Origin: Colletotrichum lupini
Taxonomy: Eukaryota > Ascomycota > Sordariomycetes > Glomerellales > Glomerellaceae
Direction of reading: 5' to 3'
DNA length: 64,000 nt
Assembly: GCF_023278565.1 (NCBI RefSeq)
Contig: NC_064678.1
Span: 4,960,001 to 5,024,000, forward strand
Shown here in pieces: positions 56,326 through 64,000 of this stretch. The position numbers were made by a program, and so were the translations under genes. The notes under the pieces are model-generated. The model was not told the DNA's origin. It saw nothing but the letters and a program-made list of their open reading frames with translations, and searched no databases. The stretch's first letter is position 1. Every line of letters begins with the position of its first letter.

Positions 56326-57368
56326 AGAAGACGGACGCAAAACCGGAAAAAGAAAAGAAAAACCTACTCGGAAAAGGAGCAAGACTGGACCACTCGGCAA
56401 CTTGGGACGCATGAGTCTGTTATTGTACTTCTGGCGATGAGATGAGAAGCATTGGGGGGAAGACCTGCTGTTCCGAAGCCTCTGCGTGGGAAAGCCGGGG
56501 TTCTCTGTATCACCAAGGGATGAAAAGGGGGGAAGGCGGCCCAAGGAGGGGCGAGACGTATGGCACATTTATTCTCTGTACCATCAAACCATTAGGGGAG
56601 TGTCACAAAATCGGCTGGGAGAAATGTAGGATAGAGGCGGGTCACGATACGCGGAGACCGAAAAAAACTCCCAACCAATCTGTACAATGAAAGAGAGAGT
56701 AAAAGATAAGGGGCCATAGAAACTCGTGTATAATTCTTCTACCAACTTTCGCTATCACACGGCATGAATCACTGGATGCTAGACGTCTTTAAACTTTGTA
56801 TGGCTCATCTCTTTCTCTCTCTCACCTGGCTGGTTGTTGCACTTTGGCTCACAATAAACCACACACAGACTCCAGTTGACGTGAGACCTAAAAAAAGAGT
56901 TCACCACCGGTATGGCTACATTTCCTGGTGCGCACGCTAAGATTCGAACTCGGGTGCTCGCTCAGCCTGTCGTCGAGTAAGGCTGGTAGGCGTATGAATT
57001 GATTGTTGACCGTAAACCACTCCACCACCCAGCCAGCTTGTCCTGAGCCCCCGGCCTAGAGGGGCGCCTGATGTTGCTGGTGACAGGAATGAACTCGACT
57101 GAACCTTGATGGGGTTCCTGTGTAGGTGTTTCTTGTATATTCAGGTGGAATGTGGCGGTAATTGGCACTATCAGACTTTTTCTATCCATCTTTAACCCAG
57201 CAGCTATTCTTTGCTCGCCTTGGGCCAGCTTGCCGTCTTCAGTACAAGATCAAATCCATTCCTGCGTCGAGGCAGATTCCCCGATGGTAACCCCTTACTA
57301 CCTTATCACGAATTAAGAGTGTGTCATCAAATCATTATAAAGCAAATATCCCGAAAAAAGGCCAGCCC
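56326..57368. other. Intergenic region between mL58 and the F-box-like gene
   Basis: 1.0 kb between convergent genes. It holds the 3' ends of both and a tRNA-like sequence on the minus strand (about 56940-57045), listed separately. No protein gene recognised. Confidence 0.5.
56940..57045 (-). other. tRNA-like sequence with A-box and B-box, degenerate
   Basis: On the minus strand, GGTGGAGTGGTTTACGG resembles a pol III A-box of class II tRNAs, and about 65 nt further GAGTTCGAATC matches the B-box, followed by CTTAGCGTGCGCACCA. The T-arm pairs at four of five positions, but the acceptor ends do not pair. So this is not an intact tRNA gene; a tRNA pseudogene or a tRNA-derived SINE head is possible. 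Confidence 0.3.
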
Positions 57369-58939
57369 TCAAAGCTGACGCATCGTAACGCCCGCCTTGT
57401 TCAAATCAGCCTCACCGGGGATGACTCTGTAGCACCAGCCACACCAACTCCGCCTGATGCCCTTCACCTCTCTTCCGAGGATGTTGTGATGGCTCTTCTC
57501 GTCGTCCCACTCGGGCACACACGCACCGACTCTCACCATGCGGACTAGTTTGGTTTTCACCACGCCTCCGATCCCCTCAATCTCGTGCCTCTCGTACCCG
57601 GGGCCGAGCTGGGGACTCGGCGTGCGCTCATATCGCACAGTATCGAGGTGTACCTGGTCTGTGGCCGTCCACAGGTTCGCGCCGGTGACGGCCGCGTCCT
57701 CGGCATCACAGTCGGTCTCATTTTCGCGTTCCTTGGCGCCGGCGCAAGCGGTCTCGCGGCCGCAGATGACGCCGCGGTCGCCCTCGCCGATGCCCGTTCC
57801 CAGGCCGCCAAGGACTTCTCCATAATGAGCCCTCCATTTCCAGATACTGTAGCGGAAAGTGAACGTTAGCAAGAACAGGTCTTGTAAATCTTCAGCATAG
57901 TGAGAAAGGAAGGGGTCTCATACCGCTGGTAGTCGTGATCGGCCCCGCGCATGCTCCGCCCACAGGGCTGACACAGCCAGACGCCGTCGACGTCGCATCG
58001 GCAAATCTCTCGTCTCACGGCATCATCGAGCAGAGGTATTTCTGGCTCTAGCGCGTGATTGACGAAAGTTGCGATGGGGGCCTTGGTACAACACTGGCAC
58101 AACCTACGATGACGCTCACGGAGAGCGTTGGAGGCTGGCGGCTTGATGGCGCAGTTCTGTTTACAAGTGTCAGCAATCAACTTTACTTGGCAAGCTCTCT
58201 ATCCTCCCCGGGCCATTGCCTCATATGCTCTTGGTACCCCTTCCCACCCTTTCACGTCTGTAAAGGAATCGCTCCTTGGTGAGATGGGGCCAAGAGCATA
58301 TGGCAAGGCATAGGACGGCATACCCTGCACACGACGGTCTTGCACCTTCGACACTCCGTCACCAGGTCTCGGGCACAGCTGCCGCTCTTGCCGTTGTAGT
58401 TCCGGCCATCTTCCATGTAATACCAGTTGCCGGCCCTCGCACGAAAGCGGAACGTGGACTCTGGGTCAACGGGGACGGCCTCGTTGGAGCAGTGCAGCGT
58501 CGAAGAGAGGAGAATGGAGCGGTATTGCAGCAGACCCTGGCGGACCTGGCGCGAGGTGCGGGCGAGACTGTCGAGGGTGTTGAGATCGATGTGTTCAGCT
58601 ATTGACATGACGATGCTGCGGGAAAGGAGGATACGGTGTCAGTCATGATGTTTCACCTGCCACATGCGCGTGATACGGGGGGAGAGTAAACGGAGCTTAC
58701 GGATAGCAGCCAAAAGCCTCAGTAGCAGCACTCTGAAATGTCGGTGTTGGCTCTGGTACGGGAGCTGGTGTCACCAACGGGGCCAGGGCAATCGCCGGCT
58801 TCTCAAGCATGTGCTCGAGCTCGCGACTGCTTGAATCCAATGCATCAGTCGCGACAGCGGCGGCACTTGCCAAGCGGCGTGCCTCGAGAACGTGAAGGGG
58901 CTCCATATCCTCGTCGTCTAGATCAACAAAGACGACCAT
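57369..58939 (-). CDS. F-box-like, Cys-rich fungal protein
   Basis: Four exons, complement(57369..57846, 57924..58156, 58324..58615, 58701..58939), 413 residues; introns of 77, 167 and 85 nt. Function not established. Seen: a disordered N-terminus (about 1-75, Ala/Pro-rich); an F-box-like helical segment near residues 80-120 (IVMSIAEHIDLNTLDSLART and RQVRQGLLQYRSILLSS); a Cys-rich part with ECRRCKTVVCRNC, LCQCC and CRCDVDGVWLCQPCGRS, probably binding zinc; then WRAHYGEVLGGLGTGIGEGD, RPGYERHEIEGIGGVV-like conserved sequence and a C-terminal RRSWCGWCYRVIPGE. F-box proteins bring substrates to SCF ubiquitin ligases; whether this F-box binds Skp1 is inference. The 167-nt intron is the longest of the window but both its ends fit. 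Confidence 0.85.
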
Positions 58940-61900
58940 GGTGGGCAGGGCCGTCGCGCAGGCGGGCAAGGGACCTATATGGTTGAATTCGACAGTCAAG
59001 CAAAAAAGCTCAAGCTTGCGTCGCCGCCGATCTTGACTCGGTTCCTGAGACCCGAGCCGAGCTGAGCTGTGGTGATGGATGGGCGGGGTGGGGTTGGAGA
59101 ATCCCCCGATGCCGCAGCTTTGGCTTCGTTCCTGACCGGGGGGGCCAGAGGATGGATGACGCAAGGTAGATCTTGGTAGATCTTGTGGATACAGAATGGA
59201 GAAGACGGTGCAAGCAAGCAGGAACAGATCAAGATTAGTGAATGGAATGAAAACTAAACAATAAGAACGTCGGTTCTCGGTTCCATCGCAAGTTGACGAT
59301 GTCAAAGAGATGGCACCGAAACGGCAGGTGATGGAAGGATGATGTTGGACACTGCCAGGGGTGGGGGGTTGAGGATTGGGATGGGGAATGGGAGGGTCAC
59401 AGACATTGGCCCAGCTGGGAAGGTCTGGGCCAGATGAGATCAGCACAGTAAGGCACAGGACCTCGGATGGAAGGACCCCTGAGCCACGCTTCCACTTTCG
59501 TCACCAAAGCGCACAACGACGACTACGGCTCCAAGCCTATTTAGATTCACAAAACTTATGCTCGAAATGAAAGCCGCAAACCATCGATTGACTACCATCG
59601 CCGTACAATTCACAGCTGAATGTACAAGTGTCGCCCAAGCTGGAACGAAGCACATGCGGACTTCACAGTTCGCACTATCCATGACGCCGTCGACGGTCGC
59701 ATTAGCTCGAGCGCTCTGTGGCTCTGATCACAAGGAAGCTTCAGCACTGGTCGAAGCGCATACTGTGCCCTTTGGAAACGTCTGACGCGTAGGTTGCGTG
59801 CTGCCCACCCACTTGACGGCGGGGCATCGCCCGAAATCCGGAAGCCGATACCCCACACCGAGCGCTCGACTACCGAGCCCGTCTTCGGCGATGATCACCC
59901 CTTCAAATTCTTTTAGCTAATATTCCCGATATTCCGAGAGGACCAGTTTGTGAGATGGGCTTAGGTAGCCATTAATCTCAATGAAGTTTCCGTCCTGTCA
60001 CCTGTGTCCTCTTTCTGGGGTTAACTTTATTTCGACTCCTTTTGTCACAATTACCCGGCCCGGTTCTGGCTCCGAGCTTTCGCGGAGCTCCGGCCCGAGC
60101 GCATGCACCGGGCCGGTGATATGTCTCCACTCGCGACCGCAATTCATAGAGAACCGACACGGAAGACGACTCCGATCGCGACCGCCTGGCAGCTTTACGC
60201 GCGCCGAAAATCCTCTGAGCAGTGCTTTTCTCACTCCCCCCAAGTATTCTACGAGTGTTAGAGATGGCGGAGACAATCTGGCTGCACCATCTCACAGGTC
60301 AGATACTGCAAGCACCGCAGTCAATTACTGAGCGTTAAAGCGGTAGAACATATTCACGTCGGGGGTTAGCATCTTGAATATCGAACGACAAACCCGGCCT
60401 TTATACTTGTTTTCGGAATCATTCATCAGGTCGATGTCGATAACACGTCTGTGCTGGGTTTTGGTGAGTTTGGCTGGTAATACGTTCGCGGCGTATTCAA
60501 ACTTTTGGCCCTGTGGTCCAATCCTTATGCTGCTACTCGAAAGTCCCCATTGTCTCATCCTTACTTGTTTTGGTCCTTCATTGAAAAACACGTGAGGATT
60601 TATATTGGTCAGTGTGTGGTGCAGTCACTTGAGATACTGCGAGTGCTTGGAGTGCATGGATATTGCTCCAAGATGTACAAGGCAGATTCATATGTTGGTT
60701 CAACTGATAACCCCAATTCCTACTTTGTCACCAAGTTTGGGTTGACATCTTAACAAGTATCATCAATTGACTGCCGGGTGTGGTGATGGATCTAACAACA
60801 CATGGATCAAAGGTGAGAGAATGTTAAGTCTCGAAATGTCCCAGTTTAGAAACTTTGGTTAGTGAGCACAGCTGTTTGGTGAGAGGTTCTCTTTGACAGC
60901 AGGCTTCAGCAGTAGACCTGTTGACAGCGAGTCTATCTGTAGTAGTCAGCGGCTAGTTCGGCCGGCTACTGTATTTTGAGCATTCACCAGGTTTCAGCAT
61001 TTCCCATAACATGCTATTGCCAAGTCCAGTCGAACCTGCTCAGAATCTTGACGGAATGCTCAACACTAGCAGAGCCACGATCTAAGCCTCAAGACGGCAC
61101 ATCAAATGTCTCGAGGGGGTGTGCAAACAACCCGAAATCGATGATGCAATGCCGGTTGGCTGTGCTTCTTCCAAAAGAAAAAAACACCTCACCAAGAAAA
61201 CAGGTGCGGAGGTTCCAGACTCGATCATCAGAGGGCGCAGCAGCACCACCCCGGCTCTCACATTCATGCCGGACTTTTGACGGCAGGCTCAGGCTCCTTA
61301 GTCTCGCAGATGATCTGCGAACGGGAGGCAGCATCCCTGATTCAGGGTGCGGTGGCGTACACAGGGCTGATGGCCCTGACCAGAAGGTCGGTTTCATGGT
61401 CTAGACGCATTCTTGTGTTGCTATATCTGACGGTGGCGGTTGCAGGATGGGGGGATCGGGTTAGGGCGTTACCACCCGCCTCCGCCGCTCCGGAGGGAGC
61501 GGGCGACCGAAGACATTCTGGAGGCGGCGTTTCCATCCTCATGATGGCTGAGCTAGTGTCTCTCGCATCCTAGATCTCTTGCTGTCTCTCGCTGGGACTA
61601 CCAGGCCTGGATGAAGCATAGCTTGTCAGAGGGCTCGCCGTGGGTTCATCCTGAGCACAAGTGACAGCCTCTTCCCTTGATGATGCTCGATCTAGTGCCG
61701 TTCCCGCTGCGCGCCCTGCGAGGCAGGATCCGTTTTGATCAGGTCTGGCGGGATGTCCTCGGGGCATCTAGTAGATTCAATGACTCTAGTGACAGCCTGA
61801 CAGACGAAAACCCTGTTCGCGAAGACCTTGACTAGCCAAGAAAGAGAGAGTGAACATCCACAATGGCCCGCTCGCCAAGGGTAGCCGTTCACCGTCAGAG

Positions 61901-64000
61901 TTGCATTAGAGCGAACACGGCGAGTCATCATCGATCCGCCGAGCTAGACTGCTAGAGACAGAGGCCAAGAAGTCAGATTCGTAGTCGAAATATCGCGGAG
62001 GCCGAGACGAGTCTATACCGCAGAGTGAACTGGTTGCTCAATCTAGGATGATGCTACAAGAACGGTCTCATCCAAAGACGTGTGTGGCCCCTCTGCAATT
62101 TTAAACAATCAAGAGTGTTGTAAGGGTAGCCAGGGGACCAGATGGAGGGGAAAGACCACCGAGACCGAGAGAAGGATGCGGCGGCGGAGGAGGAGGAGGG
62201 GGACCAGCCAGTGATCTCCCGCATGGGTCGCACAAGCCAGGCCTTATTCATGGTTTGACGTGTGCGCGGGATCGACGAGCGGACCATGGTGATCAGCACA
62301 AAATATGCGAGTGAGCGAGGGCCGGCGGGCGGACGAACCACGGTAGTGGTGATGCATTAAAGGTTGCAGTGAAGAATCTCCGAAGGCTGTCGTGAGTTGA
62401 CTGGCCGGGGGGAGGATGGGTCTGAGAGCTATAACAGATGCGACTCTGCTCTGCTATTCATCTGTCGGCACATGCGAGGGAAGTTCCCAACGCTCCCCGT
62501 TCTGTGGTTGTCGTTATGTCATCGGGCCAAAGTTTGACAGGCGATGGATCGAGAAGGGGGAGATGGAAGGCTGTAAGTCGAGAGGAAGAGAGTGATCCAC
62601 AGTCGTCCCAAGTCTGCACGAAAGAAGCCTCCTGTAATTAGCCTTCGTGAAACCAGAGCAGGGGTGCCAGGTCCGGGGCGTTGGACGACATGACATCAGA
62701 TGGAAGAATCGGGTGTGAGTGGGTGTCGTTCATGAGGGAAGAGGAAGGGAAAGAGGCGTGCGGTCAAACAATCAGGAGAGACCAGGTGCACGTGATCTGG
62801 GGTCTTTTTCGTGAAAACAATGAGGATCAATAGTCGTCTGGTACTAAGTGTGCGAGGGGTGAAGCCTGCAGGTATGGTAGGGGTGAAGTTGATGGAGGGT
62901 GGAAACACTATGAAAGTTGATTGGGAGGGTGGAGAATCCGCAGAGTCCAGAAGCCCTGGAATTGGAATCACTGGGAACATCTGGTCAGGGACAACATGAG
63001 AAGCCACATTCTACGGATCAAAATCAGGTACCCGTTGGATATACTCCGTACTGCAGTACCTTAGTACACAAAGAAAGGGGAGTTGGGACGAGGCTGAGTC
63101 TTTCCCCTTTGGAAAATCAGCTGAAACAGGAACAACCAGGTCAGGGGCCTTCACCGTGTTTGGGATGAAGTTGGCGTGGATGCCACTGGAGAAAGGCGCT
63201 GGCATCTTCAAACGGCCAAGTGGGACGCAGCCGCAACATTATATAAGCAGAACTGTACTAATGCCACTCCCGATTGGCTGTAATTCTCCGATGAGCACGG
63301 CGGCCAGGTCCGATTGATCCTCGACCCCCCGTGAAAATCATGCGCTATCGCTGCCATCCCTTCCTCCCCCGGCCCCCGTTCCTCCCGATTGCCCCGATTC
63401 TACCCCCGGCCCTTCCTAGCGCCGCTTCCAACTCCATCCCATCCAACGTCCCCCTTCTTCTGGGCACTCAAAGTGAACCTCAACTTCCTCCACCAACTTG
63501 CCCCTGAGCCTCCATCCAACATCTCCTTTCACCAAGCTGGTTCCCTGGACCGATCAAGCGAGCGATTCTTCTTTTCAAGCTTGATGCTATTGGATCAGAA
63601 CATCGGACGGCGAGCAGAATTCGATATTGCCTGCTTCTATTCCTCCTCCCCATCCCCCTTACGGATAACACCCCTGAGCGAGAAGAAGTTTTTGCGCTCT
63701 GGAACCACTCCCTGAACCCGACTTCCCATCTCCTTTGCTCTGCCCACTGTTTCCATCACTCAACGCTGGGGTTTCCTTCCTTGTTTGGATGTTTAGAAAT
63801 TCGAAATGTTGTCGTTTTGAGTGGGCCGAACAGACACGGCTCGGAGAAAAACGAAAGACGGCAGGACATAAACGGGCACTTGTAGATCACGAGATGACTA
63901 ACGGGAGATCATTCTTGCTCCTGGACATTACGCACATCATCAAGAACGGTACGACATCATCAAGTGACGAAGATTTGGATCTACACATACCGTTGCATTC
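58940..64000. other. Right flank without recognised genes
   Basis: 5 kb. The left few hundred bases should be the promoter of the F-box-like gene. A minus-strand frame of 88 codons (60325-60591) and others are unrecognised and are not called. GC-rich inverted motifs occur at about 60055-60125. The last 0.8 kb looks like the promoter and CT-rich leader of a plus-strand gene that would start beyond the window. Confidence 0.45.
63240..63246 (+). promoter_or_regulatory. TATA box candidate for a gene to the right
   Basis: TATATAA followed about 110 bp later by a strongly pyrimidine-rich leader (63355-63440, CCTTCCTCCCCC type). This arrangement is common at fungal core promoters. No start codon with a long frame follows before the window ends, so the coding part is presumed to lie outside. 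Confidence 0.35.

Noticed and set aside
60325..60591. 88-codon minus-strand frame
   Set aside because: Protein-like in places but without known motif, partner exons or clear context; not enough to call a gene.
1..64000. CRISPR arrays, bacterial operons, riboswitches, rRNA genes
   Set aside because: None seen; the tandem repeats present are coding minisatellites or simple repeats, and the gene structure is eukaryotic.
1..64000. Intact tRNA genes
   Set aside because: I looked for B-box words (GGTTCGANTCC and its reverse complement) on both strands; only the degenerate candidate near 57.0 kb came close.

Overview
The window is a stretch of nuclear genome from a filamentous ascomycete (Pezizomycotina). 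Evidence: short spliceosomal introns (56-167 nt) with GTRNGT-like donors and CTRAC/TAAY branch sites, compact genes on both strands, and proteins of fungal type (an alpha-aminoadipate-pathway lysine enzyme, a DUF3824-type protein, fungal MRPL20/mL58, a DHA2-type MFS carrier). The overall look suggests Sordariomycetes, possibly Glomerellales such as Colletotrichum; that narrower placement is inference. No prokaryotic, plasmid or intact viral feature was seen.

Layout. 1-3.5 kb: no gene recognised. 3.56-13.92 kb (minus): one giant gene for a 3432-residue Ala/Glu/Pro-rich, mostly disordered protein, with an Arg/Ser/Glu-rich C-terminus. 14-18.2 kb: no intact gene, one possible membrane-protein relic. 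18.28-19.13 kb (minus): ESCRT-III subunit SNF7, divergent from 20.00-20.49 kb (plus) TEN1 of the telomere CST complex. 20.5-24.8 kb: apparently decayed coding DNA. 24.89-25.61 kb (plus): 2-haloacid dehalogenase-like HAD hydrolase. 26.30-27.41 kb (plus): TatD-family nuclease interrupted by one in-frame TGA, convergent with 27.53-29.19 kb (minus) saccharopine reductase LYS9. 30.15-30.88 kb (minus): a secreted-domain/single-membrane-pass protein. 32.17-34.22 kb (minus): an MFS transporter. 34.2-39.4 kb: long non-coding gap ending in a CT-rich leader. 39.42-42.93 kb (plus): DUF3824-like protein with glycine/alanine helices and SR-rich linkers. 43.26-44.57 kb (minus): ER-luminal DnaJ with HDEL, divergent from 45.15-48.14 kb (plus) spliceosomal DEAH helicase PRP2. 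49.28-50.38 kb (minus): unrecognised Ser/Pro-rich protein. 50.4-55.7 kb: gap with an A40 tract. 55.68-56.33 kb (plus): mitochondrial ribosomal protein mL58. 57.37-58.94 kb (minus): F-box-like, Cys-rich protein. 59-64 kb: no gene recognised; the right end looks like a promoter and leader of a gene beyond the window.

The genes do not form a cluster: they are unrelated housekeeping functions (membrane remodelling, telomere capping, lysine synthesis, splicing, ER folding, mitochondrial translation) plus lineage-specific genes. The parts that most deserve attention are the giant low-complexity protein, the nearby DUF3824 protein of similar disordered style, and the TGA inside an otherwise conserved TatD frame. 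Exon coordinates were worked out by hand from splice signals and reading-frame continuity; protein identities come from recognising family motifs, not from a database search.
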